Source: Terrimonas_A sp051954695 | Lineage (GTDB): Bacteria > Bacteroidota > Bacteroidia > Chitinophagales > Chitinophagaceae | Reading direction: 5' to 3' | Assembly: GCA_051954695.1 (NCBI GenBank) | Contig: JBQCHL010000011.1 | Location: 124,001 to 188,000, forward strand | DNA: 64,000 nt | Part shown: one piece after another, positions 54,898 through 63,320 of the stretch | How the letters are laid out: each line of letters begins with the position of its first letter | How positions within the stretch are numbered: position 1 is the first letter of the stretch | Notes under the pieces: model-generated | The model's database searches: none | What the model was told of the DNA's origin: nothing | Seen by the model: only the letters and a program-made list of their open reading frames with translations | Translations under genes and position numbers: made by a program

Positions 54898-57137
54898 TTT
54901 GCTATCTGACTTGAATTAAGATTTATCAATTCATGTTCTGACTGGTGTTGATCTCCAGATATAGTACCGGTAGTAACTGAATTTGCCTCCAGAGCGATTT
55001 TACCTACTAATGTGGTTGCTGGAAGGCGCGCATTATTGATTCGCCCAGCAAGTTGAGTAGATCGAGTTACCCAACTGTTAATATGAAACGTCATTGGAAG
55101 ATCTGGAATTGGTGTTGGATTCCAGATTACGCGCCTATAGACTAGTTTATCATCAACTAGCCAGCGGATCTCACATGAATTCCATTCGATAGCAAAGCGA
55201 TGGTATGCTTTAGATGCGTCGAACCCTAGTTCAATATAGGTTGGTGCACCTCTATAGCCATAATCGAAATTTGCCCCTTCACTGCCTGGGTTGTAGAAAA
55301 CATTGATTAAAAGGCGGTCTGGCCTGTTACCTGCGATCTCAATGTCTATTTCCTGTCGCGGTGAATTACGGTGTAGGAATATGCCGGTAACCACACCAGG
55401 TACATTTGACGCTTGGATGGTTGCTTCGAATTTCCCAAATAAGTAATGATCAAGACTAGATAGCGACGCAGCGGAATATTCTCGAACTCCAAGAGCCTCT
55501 TTTCTAATTGAGAGTAGTGCTCCGATTCCAGGAAGAAATTCGACGTTTGAAGGACGAAACAGCGCTAAATTGTCTGTGAATGTATCACTCCTTAAAAGCC
55601 AGCGACGGCTATCAAGATGTTCTAAACGGTCGATGATCCTAACTAGCGTTCTACTTTCGCCCCTGCGATCTTTTGCAGGCCCGCAGTCAATGCCCTTCCA
55701 CCAGCTACGGTGTTCTACCAGCCATGGGGAGTTATCCTGTCTGGATATTTTGCTTTTTAGAATCTTGCCCATGTCTGCAATTTTACCAAGAATTGGTCTT
55801 TGACCGAGATCCTTCAGCACTGGGAAGGAGCTTGCTGGCGGAGCACATCTGAGGTGCTGGCAAACGACTTGCCATTTATTTATTGCATCTAGGTGAAGCA
55901 CCGCAATGTCGGCACCTTTTAGATCATCCTCAATGCCTGGGAAAGCGTAGTCTGAAGCACAACTACCATTAACTGCAGTAATGATAAATTTTGCCTTTGG
56001 ATAGCGACTTCGGAGTTCTTTGATCTTCGTGTTTAAAGCCCCAATATTTACATATGCATTGAAAATCCGATCTTTTTTTCCCGCTAAAAGCCGCTCCATC
56101 TCAGGAGTCGGTAAATCCATGAAATCACTACAGCATCTGTATCCTAGCATGGATAAAGCCATTGCAAGCGATGACTGGCCAGAGCCTTCGGAGCCGAAAG
56201 CAAAGACAGGGTATTCAATTGGACGGATATTAAATAATGAAGCTCCTTCACTATTAATTGCGCCGATTTTAGTTAACGCAGGAAGTATTGAATATAAATT
56301 TGTAGATCTAATGTCCCGCCGTTGGCTAATAATAGAGCACTTATTTGCGCGTACATCCAACGCCTCAAAATGGTGATTTATCCAGAGGTCAATGGGGCCA
56401 CGACAAGGAAGCAGGCGAAGGAGTTTTTCTGCTCCTTTGCGAGAAAGAACATATCCAGCCAAATGCCAAAGCCCGCGCACTGGTCGGAAGACATTTTTTG
56501 ACAGAAAGATTTTGGGAGCACCGTGCTTCACTTCGAGATAAGACAAATAAAGAACGTCAAAACTGTCTTTCCCATCATTTTCTTCCATTATTTCTGTCCA
56601 CGCCTGATCAAGGTATCTGGTAAATCTGGGACGAAACCATGTATCGTCTTCCAAGATAAGTACGTATTCATAATTACCCGCAGCAACCTTTTCCCAAACA
56701 TTAATGTGTGACCGAGAGACTGCAATCTCTGCTCGGCTCATTCGAATCGGGGTATTTAACTCAAGCCGCGTTGGAAGAACTAAAGGCTGGGGTTCTACAA
56801 AAAGTTGATCTTCTAGCGTATAAAAAGGATCGATTTGTGCGTCTTTGCTCAGCTGCTGCGGGAATCGATTTGCATCGATCGCAGGATAGCGCTCCGTCAG
56901 TTTCAAGATTTCAACTCCAGATGAGTCCAAAATGTGTTTAAGCTCTTGCTGCATTTTGGACCAGCGTCCTGGTTCGCGATCGAGATTAATGACATAGATC
57001 ATTTCAATAGTAGAGGCTTTGCGCCTTCCTGGAACAGCGAATGCTTTACATTTTTGCTTGGGCAGTAGCCTGCGAAGATTCAAGCAGAATCGAAAAATAT
57101 AAGCAACAAGTGCTATTGATGGACGCGTTAAGTTCAT
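54894..57137 (-). CDS. Three-domain protein: GT25 glycosyltransferase, sulfotransferase-like, GH16
   Basis: 747 residues. Residues about 46-285 are a GT25 domain (MIYVINLDREPGRW, SRAEIAVSRSHINVW, YVLILEDD at 158-165). About 308-480 is a P-loop sulfotransferase-like domain: FGSEGSGQSS near 314-323, SRYPKAKFIITAVN, WQVVCQHLRCAPPASSFP. About 538-718 is a GH16 fold with catalytic EIDIE at 596-600 and FAIEWNSCEIRWLVDD. The first 45 residues are basic and hydrophobic, perhaps membrane-associating. The four-base overlap with the GT32 gene supports the long start. One polypeptide that builds, sulfates and trims or transfers a glycan is my inference; GH16 lacks a signal peptide, which is odd. Confidence 0.8.
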   Translation of the reverse strand: MNLTRPSIALVAYIFRFCLNLRRLLPKQKCKAFAVPGRRKASTIEMIYVINLDREPGRWSKMQQELKHILDSSGVEILKLTERYPAIDANRFPQQLSKDAQIDPFYTLEDQLFVEPQPLVLPTRLELNTPIRMSRAEIAVSRSHINVWEKVAAGNYEYVLILEDDTWFRPRFTRYLDQAWTEIMEENDGKDSFDVLYLSYLEVKHGAPKIFLSKNVFRPVRGLWHLAGYVLSRKGAEKLLRLLPCRGPIDLWINHHFEALDVRANKCSIISQRRDIRSTNLYSILPALTKIGAINSEGASLFNIRPIEYPVFAFGSEGSGQSSLAMALSMLGYRCCSDFMDLPTPEMERLLAGKKDRIFNAYVNIGALNTKIKELRSRYPKAKFIITAVNGSCASDYAFPGIEDDLKGADIAVLHLDAINKWQVVCQHLRCAPPASSFPVLKDLGQRPILGKIADMGKILKSKISRQDNSPWLVEHRSWWKGIDCGPAKDRRGESRTLVRIIDRLEHLDSRRWLLRSDTFTDNLALFRPSNVEFLPGIGALLSIRKEALGVREYSAASLSSLDHYLFGKFEATIQASNVPGVVTGIFLHRNSPRQEIDIEIAGNRPDRLLINVFYNPGSEGANFDYGYRGAPTYIELGFDASKAYHRFAIEWNSCEIRWLVDDKLVYRRVIWNPTPIPDLPMTFHINSWVTRSTQLAGRINNARLPATTLVGKIALEANSVTTGTISGDQHQSEHELINLNSSQIAK

Positions 57138-58000
57138 TGTTCTTCCGCCCCCCGTGACGCTCGATAGAATTGTTGATTTGAAAGTCTCCAGTTTCTTTTA
57201 TCATTCCGGTAACTTAGTGGCCATTTACTAGTGGATGTATTTTCCCAATCGTGAACGACCCGCAGTAGTTCCTCCGAGTAACCTCCCTCTGTGATCACCT
57301 CAAATATGGATCTGGTAAGGTTACCAGGTCCTGTAGTGGCCTGGACTTCAGGTAGCATTCCATTTGATTCTTGTTCAAGGGATGCAGTTGCGTTAAGCAA
57401 TGCACGCTCTACAATCGGATGATTTGGGCCGGCAATCATAGGGGTGGTATTGAAGTAGAAAATCCAATTCAGATTGGTCTCTACCGAATCGATAAAAACC
57501 GAAGGTGAGACCATCTGATCCGTCGAGAAGTCGTAGCAAAACGGTTGAAGTTTTAACTTTCCATCAGTGAAGAGCTGATCGATCGGACCCCCATGATAGA
57601 TGTCATCGGCGTCAATATAAAATCCACCTTTTACGAAGATATAGCTGTAACGAAAATAGTCCGACTTCATTGATGGATGATAGCACTTATCGAATGCCTT
57701 TTCATATCTTGGCCCTAAGTGGATTCGGATAAATTCTCTCGATGAATTCTCATCAAAAATCTGAAGTTGGAACCCTGACCGCAGGAGTATCTTCCATGAT
57801 TCCATACACTCCCTAACATCTCGGGGCAGCTGGTCAAGATCATCCCAGAATTGCACAATTTGTTTTGGTGCCACGGATAATTGCACAATTGGTATTTGGA
57901 CTGATCTATTACGGCGTTGTACCAATTGCCGGACGAAGTTGGATCGAAGACGCTCATTATTTTCTAGCGGATCTATCTCTTTATGGCCAGAGGCATTCAT
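57134..58000 (-). CDS. GT32-type glycosyltransferase (DXD)
   Basis: 288 residues of the Gly_transf_sug (OCH1-like) type: PKQIVQFWDDLDQLP at the start, then KSDYFRYSYIFVKGGFYIDADDI with the DXD metal/sugar-nucleotide motif. GPNHPIVERALLNAT and ATTGPGNLTRSIF complete the core. Retaining transferases of this family add hexoses or hexosamines to surface glycans. Its start overlaps the stop of the truncated sbcD frame by four bases, and its stop overlaps the fusion gene by four. Confidence 0.88.
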   Translation of the reverse strand: MNASGHKEIDPLENNERLRSNFVRQLVQRRNRSVQIPIVQLSVAPKQIVQFWDDLDQLPRDVRECMESWKILLRSGFQLQIFDENSSREFIRIHLGPRYEKAFDKCYHPSMKSDYFRYSYIFVKGGFYIDADDIYHGGPIDQLFTDGKLKLQPFCYDFSTDQMVSPSVFIDSVETNLNWIFYFNTTPMIAGPNHPIVERALLNATASLEQESNGMLPEVQATTGPGNLTRSIFEVITEGGYSEELLRVVHDWENTSTSKWPLSYRNDKRNWRLSNQQFYRASRGAEEQ

Positions 58001-58263
58001 ATGATTATTTTTTTTCTAAAAATGCATTCAAGCAACATATTGTCACTTACGGCGACTTGGTATAAGAAGGAATAAAACATTTTGATTGATGCCGCAGAAG
58101 GATGAGGCAAATCGAATATATCCCCATTGATAAGCATAACATTTATACTCCCATTGGCGAAAGTTCCCAATAGCCAATTCAAGAATTGTTGATGTTCGTC
58201 GGTGCGATCATACTCATGAAAAAGTTGACCTATGTACCAGTCGGCAGTGTGAAATACCCGCAT
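57997..58263 (-). pseudogene. sbcD: Truncated sbcD (exonuclease SbcCD subunit D) N-terminus
   Basis: The first about 70 of 88 residues match the start of SbcD: FHTADWYIGQLFHEYDRTDEHQ, INGDIFDLPHPSAASIKMFYSFL. Full SbcD is about 400 residues; here homology breaks after LYQVA and a junk tail runs into the GT32 start. The metal-binding DWH motif is changed to DWY. It is therefore a non-functional 5' remnant, and its broken frame now leads the glycan operon. No sbcC is in the window. Confidence 0.8.
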
Positions 58264-58962
58264 GCAAGCAATTAAAATAGTTTAAATAGGTTTCTCAATA
58301 GCATTTGCCGAAGCAGCATACTATGGAGGCTGGCGAGCGCGTCATCCCTGACAGACATGAATGCCGGTGTGATAAAAACAATGCGGGTTTTGTGTTCTTA
58401 AATTGCGTATACGCGGATAATACTGCGGCTGCAGTAAGGTGGATTGAAGTTTCATTAGTATAAGGTTGTTAGGTGACTTGTCCTGCCAAAATAATATTAT
58501 TTTCCAAAATTGCAAAAAGTTAAGGCGTTGCGGGGGAAGGAAAAATCCCCTTTTTTGAGGAAGAATGGGATACGATTCGAGCTGGTCTGGGTATACCGGA
58601 GACTTTAGTTACACCATGTCTTCGTGGTTTCAGGATTCTTTTTGGACCAAAACGTCTCAAATCGTCTCATTGTTTGCGGAAAGAAGATGAGTGATTAGAT
58701 TGCGATGTAAGTAGTATTTTAGGATTTTATACGCGGTATCCGAGAATTAATTTGCTCCTTTCCGCATTCAAAATATTAGTAAACGTAAACCTAGCAGGAC
58801 GTAGACAAAACAAGTAGTGCCACATACGGACCTGGATATAGAGAACTGATGTAAAAGGATTGATTGTTATTAATGCCAGAACGATAATCAATTGTCGCAA
58901 AACAAGCGACTAGCTTTTTTATTAGATTTGAAGTATTAAAAGGCACACTGAACTGTATTTAA
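58264..58962. other. Gene-free divergent region
   Basis: About 700 bp between the sbcD remnant and the methyltransferase gene. No ORF with family likeness. A frame near 58528-58690 reads protein-like (EEWDTIRAGLGIPETLVTP) but lacks a start, and may be a remnant. A 16-bp AT palindrome (58488-58503) and the -7 box at 58923 are the only local signals I note. Confidence 0.55.
58923..58930 (+). promoter_or_regulatory. -7 box of the methyltransferase-HerA-NurA-HNH operon
   Basis: TAGATTTG fits TAnnTTTG, 33 bases before the methyltransferase ATG. No well-spaced -33 box is visible. One promoter here would serve all four genes. Confidence 0.45.
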
Positions 58963-59961
58963 ATGGCTAAAAAAGCATCACATAATATATATAAATCAAA
59001 GCTAGGAATGCTTATCCAGGGAAATTCCATAGAATTACTTGAGAACGATAAAAAAAATTCAGCTCTAAAAGGAAAAGTTAATCTGATTGTAACCTCTCCA
59101 CCATTTCCTCTGAATAACAAAAAACAGTACGGGAATGAAAAAGGTGAAGAATATAAGGAATGGTTTATTAAACTAGCGCCTATATTTTCTAAACTTTTAG
59201 CCGAGGATGGCTCACTTGTGATTGAGATAGGAAATGCATGGGAACCGGAAAGGCCTGTACAATCCCTACTACATTTGGAATGTCTTTTTGGTTTAGTAAA
59301 GCACCCAGACGCCAATTTGAGATTGATTCAGGAATTTATTTGCTATAATCCGTCTAAGCTTCCCTCTCCGGCTCAATGGGTAACCGTAAACAGGCTTAGG
59401 ACTGTGGATAGCTACACCCATGTATGGTGGATTGCTAAGAGCGACTATCCTAAAGCCGATAATAGCAAGGTACTTCGTCCCTATAGTAAAAGCATGCGAC
59501 AGCTCTTAAAACGGCAAACCTACAATGCGGGAAAAAGGCCATCAGAACACCAAATAAGTGAAGAAGGTTTTTTAAAAGATAATGGCGGAAGCATTGCCCA
59601 TAATTTTTTTGAAATGGAGGCCTTGGACGAAAGACGTGATGTGCGTCTACCACATAGTGTATTGAGCTTTTCAAACACCAATTCTAATGACTATTTTTTA
59701 AAGGCCTGTAGGGAGAAGAAGATAATACCCCATCCTGCAAGGATGTCTGGTGGCTTAGTAAATTTCTTTATTCAATTTTTGACGAACGAAAAAGATTTGA
59801 TACTCGATCCCTTCTCGGGGAGTAATACTACAGGGTTTTGTGCGGAAAAGTTAAATCGCAAATGGGTGTCATTTGAAATTAAAGAAGACTATATCGAACA
59901 AGCTCGAATTCGCTTTAGCGATCCCTTATTAAAATCGCCCCTAAAAAAATTAAAAGCATGA
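58963..59961 (+). CDS. DNA methyltransferase (beta-class, TSPPF type)
   Basis: 332 residues. Catalytic motif IV VTSPPFPL at residues 43-50 comes before the SAM-binding motif DPFSGSNTTGFCAEKL (near 282), the order of beta-class amino-methyltransferases. The (T)SPP form favours N4-cytosine, with N6-adenine possible. A target-recognition part likely lies between (about 150-250). Alone it could mark self DNA. Its stop overlaps the HerA-like start by four bases (ATGA), so expression is coupled to the ATPase and nuclease genes. No classical restriction subunit follows. Confidence 0.9.
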   Translation: MAKKASHNIYKSKLGMLIQGNSIELLENDKKNSALKGKVNLIVTSPPFPLNNKKQYGNEKGEEYKEWFIKLAPIFSKLLAEDGSLVIEIGNAWEPERPVQSLLHLECLFGLVKHPDANLRLIQEFICYNPSKLPSPAQWVTVNRLRTVDSYTHVWWIAKSDYPKADNSKVLRPYSKSMRQLLKRQTYNAGKRPSEHQISEEGFLKDNGGSIAHNFFEMEALDERRDVRLPHSVLSFSNTNSNDYFLKACREKKIIPHPARMSGGLVNFFIQFLTNEKDLILDPFSGSNTTGFCAEKLNRKWVSFEIKEDYIEQARIRFSDPLLKSPLKKLKA

Positions 59962-61979
59962 AAACCGTTGATAAAATAAAAGCGCTTATGTCTGTGGACC
60001 CTCTAAAACAGGGAAAACAAGAAGACCTTTTTGTCGGACACCCTTTCACGCTGGACTACAACAAAGCAAACGTCCTTGTTTGTGATGATGATAAAGAACG
60101 CGTAAAAGGAATAGCACAGGGAACGTTTTTGCTAGCCTTTTATGATAATGAAGAAACGGTTGAAGAAGCAATTTTATTAAGAGCACTTGCACCAGCCAAA
60201 CTACCAACAGATAGTGCGGTAATTAGTTCCATGATTGAATATTATAAAGACAATCTACCCACTTCGGGAAAAAGCTCAAAACTTGACGATTTTACACGTT
60301 ATGAATTCAGCTTCTCAGGATTAGAATGTCGGGTGCTGGGAACATTTTACAGAAATGACCAAAAGAAAGTTGAGTTTGGCGCAGACCTTGAAAACTTCTA
60401 CTCTGCACATCATTACAGCGTTTATAAGGTTAATAAAGATGTATTGGGATTCATTGTAAATCAACGTGACTCTCCTGACATTATACCCGGCAACGATAAT
60501 GAATTTTCAATAGGACACGTGCGTTATAGCTCAAGCCTTCGATTTCAGAGCAAAAATCCAGAAGACAAAGCAGAGGTTTTTATTCACCCCGCAGATCTAT
60601 TGGGGAAAAGAACTGCCCTTTTTGGTATGACCAGAACGGGTAAGTCCAATACAGTTAAAAAGGTTATTGAAGCAACAGTTCAAGTTTCGTCTAAGGCTAC
60701 GCAGGATTTAAAGAATTTAGATTCTGCAAAAACAGAAGAATATCTAAAAAGCTTCGATAATGGTGGCGCTCCTAAATTTCCTGTTGGACAAATAATTTTT
60801 GACATAAATGGAGAGTATGCAAATTCAAATCTACAAGATGGGAATGCTATTTCTGATAGGTATAAAGATGACGTAACCAAGTATAGCGTCTTAAAAAAAG
60901 AAGGATTTACTGTTATGAAAGTAAATTTCTATAAGCAGATACAATCGGGGTTTGAATTGGTAAAAAGTTTCCTTTATGATGAAAGTGGAGACTATGTAAA
61001 AAGCCTGCTTGCTATTGATTTGACGGAACCAGAGAAAACAGACATTAGCGCCTATACAAGATGGGAAAGAAAAATTGCAGCTTATTTATGTTGTTTACAT
61101 GCCGCCAAGTTTCCGCTACCTGTTGACATGGGTACCATAATATTTTCAGGAAACGATGAATTGAATAAACTTGTCAAAAGCGATGGCAGTTTAAAACCTG
61201 ATAATGGCATTTCATTTGATGACGCTGTAAATTGGTTTACTACCGTTTGGGATAATTACAATTCCCACAAGCATTTTACCGACTACAGAGCTAAAAAAGG
61301 GCGAGAATGGGCTGATGAAGATTTAAAAGCACTTCTTGTATTCTTAACAAGGAAACGCACCCCAGGCGGAGCCGTTAATGTAAGTGGCTATCAAAAGCTG
61401 CGGGGCATCGTAGAACAGCATACAAACACAGGAGTAAAACCGTTCGAAGAAGAAATTATTGAAAAACTACGAGAAGGAAAAATTATTATTATTGATCTAT
61501 CACAAGGTAATCCCAAAATACAGGCATTATATTCAGAGATTTTATGTCAGAAAATCTTTAACCATTCCATGAATAGGTTTATCAGTAATCTTCCAAATAA
61601 CTTTATACAATTTTACTTCGAAGAAGCCCATAATCTATTCCCTAAAAAAGACGACAAAGATTTAAGCCAGATATATAACAGGATTGCAAAAGAAGGTGCT
61701 AAGTTAAACCTGGGGATGATTTATGCTACTCAAGAAGTCAGTTCAATTAGCTCAAATATTTTGAAGAATACCCAGAATTGGTTTATTGCCCATTTAAATA
61801 ATGAAGACGAGATCAAAGAACTGAGGAAGTATTATGATTTTGATGACTTTGCGGATGCCTTGATACGCTTTAGCGCGAAAAACGATAAGGGCTTTGTCAG
61901 GATGAAAACCTATTCCAATCCTTTCGTTGTACCTGTTCAAATAGATAAATTCTCGGTTGAAACATCTAAACAATCATAG
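59958..61979 (+). CDS. HerA-like (DUF87) hexameric DNA-translocating ATPase
   Basis: 673 residues. A HAS-barrel-like N-terminus (residues about 20-200) precedes the FtsK/HerA ATPase: Walker A LFGMTRTGKSNTVK (about 221-234), Walker B IQFYFEEAHNLFP (about 548-560), and a GMIYATQEVSSIS sensor segment. HerA rings pump DNA, and in archaea work with NurA to resect ends; in bacteria HerA-like ATPases also join Sir2 or DUF4297 nucleases in phage defence. Here the NurA-like gene follows after three bases. A large insert (about 235-540) separates the Walker motifs. Confidence 0.88.
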   Translation: MKTVDKIKALMSVDPLKQGKQEDLFVGHPFTLDYNKANVLVCDDDKERVKGIAQGTFLLAFYDNEETVEEAILLRALAPAKLPTDSAVISSMIEYYKDNLPTSGKSSKLDDFTRYEFSFSGLECRVLGTFYRNDQKKVEFGADLENFYSAHHYSVYKVNKDVLGFIVNQRDSPDIIPGNDNEFSIGHVRYSSSLRFQSKNPEDKAEVFIHPADLLGKRTALFGMTRTGKSNTVKKVIEATVQVSSKATQDLKNLDSAKTEEYLKSFDNGGAPKFPVGQIIFDINGEYANSNLQDGNAISDRYKDDVTKYSVLKKEGFTVMKVNFYKQIQSGFELVKSFLYDESGDYVKSLLAIDLTEPEKTDISAYTRWERKIAAYLCCLHAAKFPLPVDMGTIIFSGNDELNKLVKSDGSLKPDNGISFDDAVNWFTTVWDNYNSHKHFTDYRAKKGREWADEDLKALLVFLTRKRTPGGAVNVSGYQKLRGIVEQHTNTGVKPFEEEIIEKLREGKIIIIDLSQGNPKIQALYSEILCQKIFNHSMNRFISNLPNNFIQFYFEEAHNLFPKKDDKDLSQIYNRIAKEGAKLNLGMIYATQEVSSISSNILKNTQNWFIAHLNNEDEIKELRKYYDFDDFADALIRFSAKNDKGFVRMKTYSNPFVVPVQIDKFSVETSKQS

Positions 61980-61982
61980 CAG

Positions 61983-63320
61983 ATGGCATATAGCAGCAGG
62001 ACAGGAAAGCGACCCGATGAATTAGCGAGCAAGTCTTCGCATTCCCACATCATCAATGATGAAGAGGTAAAAGCTTTTTTGGAAGGTTGTGAGTATCCCA
62101 AGTCGGTAGGAGAAGTTGAACTGGATAAAGCGTTAGTGATAAAGGTTCAATATCCTGAAGAAAACCCCATTGAGCATATTATTGCTATGGATGGCAGTTA
62201 CTCTACGATTCCGGTTAAAAGAACTTTTCCGTCTTCTCTGATCACCTTTTTCCAATTTGGGGAGATACTTATAAATACCGAAGATTTGAATAGCATCTCT
62301 GAAATGCCATTTATTTCGCGGGAATCAATGTCGAAACTAAAGGAGCTGGAAAGAAGCAAATTAGTGCTTCCTACAAAAAATGTCTCTTATAAGTCCAATG
62401 TGACTTTAACCCACTCCGTAAGAAGAGCTATCTATGAATTCTTTAAACACAAGGGTGATGATAGCAATCTGTTGGTCACGTTGCATTGGTTGATTTATCA
62501 ACTTTACGATGCTCCAACTGAAACATACAATTTATCTCAATGTCCTTGTTGTGGAGAAAGAAATGTCGCATTAAACAGAAGTAATTTCAATAACGATTAT
62601 ATTTCATCATGCCAGTCTTGCAGCAAAGAGATTTACCTTACTGATGTCTTCAGGTTACACGAAGTAATAGATGACGAATTGGGTGCAGGCGGAATCCTGG
62701 GCTATCTCACTAACCTGATAGAACAGATGAATATTATTCATACGATCAAATTTATCAAAGAGAATAAGCCGGAACTATTACAAAAATTTCTTTTTATTAA
62801 AGATGGTCCTCTTGCATTCTTTGGCCAGACCGCCAATATGCACGACCCTGTAAGAAAACTATGTAATTATTTATTTAATAGATACAATCTTTTTTTGGCT
62901 GGACTTGAAAAGTCCGGAGCTTTCGTTGAACATGCTGACGAGATCAAAAACTTACTCAATCCCGGAGAAGCTTTATTACTGAATAACAAGCATATATACT
63001 CATATATTTTACCAGGCCCTTCAGATAATCCAGAGCCCTACGCCAGAACATCCTATTACAGTTCAAAAATCATATTCAAATCAAGAGATGAACGAATGCA
63101 TGTAATAACGCTACCAGTAGAAAACGAGAATATTGTATTAAATCCTCAAAAATCAGATTTCAAAAATATTGATATTACCCTTTGGAATATTGAAAAATTG
63201 AGGTGCGATATGTATGATAACGCAATTGTTCCTGTAGCGTTGGCAAATAAGCTGATTTCACTTTCCAATCATCCAAGTTCAACCATTTTGGAAAAATTTG
63301 CCAAAACCCATACACGATGA
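61983..63320 (+). CDS. NurA-like nuclease with inserted zinc ribbon
   Basis: 445 residues. NurA-type motifs in order: HIIAMDGSYS with Asp70, FLFIKDGPLAFFG with Asp274, LFLAGLEKSGAF with Lys310, and a late strand SYYSSKIIFKS. These fit the RNase H-like core of NurA, a 5'-3' nuclease and partner of HerA. Between motifs sits a zinc ribbon (C187, C189/C190, C210 and C213). The position directly behind the HerA-like gene supports the call. Its stop overlaps the HNH gene by four bases. Sequence identity to known NurA is low by eye, so experimental proof matters. Confidence 0.75.
   Translation: MAYSSRTGKRPDELASKSSHSHIINDEEVKAFLEGCEYPKSVGEVELDKALVIKVQYPEENPIEHIIAMDGSYSTIPVKRTFPSSLITFFQFGEILINTEDLNSISEMPFISRESMSKLKELERSKLVLPTKNVSYKSNVTLTHSVRRAIYEFFKHKGDDSNLLVTLHWLIYQLYDAPTETYNLSQCPCCGERNVALNRSNFNNDYISSCQSCSKEIYLTDVFRLHEVIDDELGAGGILGYLTNLIEQMNIIHTIKFIKENKPELLQKFLFIKDGPLAFFGQTANMHDPVRKLCNYLFNRYNLFLAGLEKSGAFVEHADEIKNLLNPGEALLLNNKHIYSYILPGPSDNPEPYARTSYYSSKIIFKSRDERMHVITLPVENENIVLNPQKSDFKNIDITLWNIEKLRCDMYDNAIVPVALANKLISLSNHPSSTILEKFAKTHTR

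Noticed and set aside
58488..58503. 16-bp AT palindrome as an operator
   Set aside because: Pure A/T palindromes of this size arise easily by chance in AT-rich DNA; it is also 460 bp from the nearest start.
58528..58690. Short protein-like frame before the methyltransferase
   Set aside because: Preceded by a stop codon and lacks any start codon; at most a remnant.
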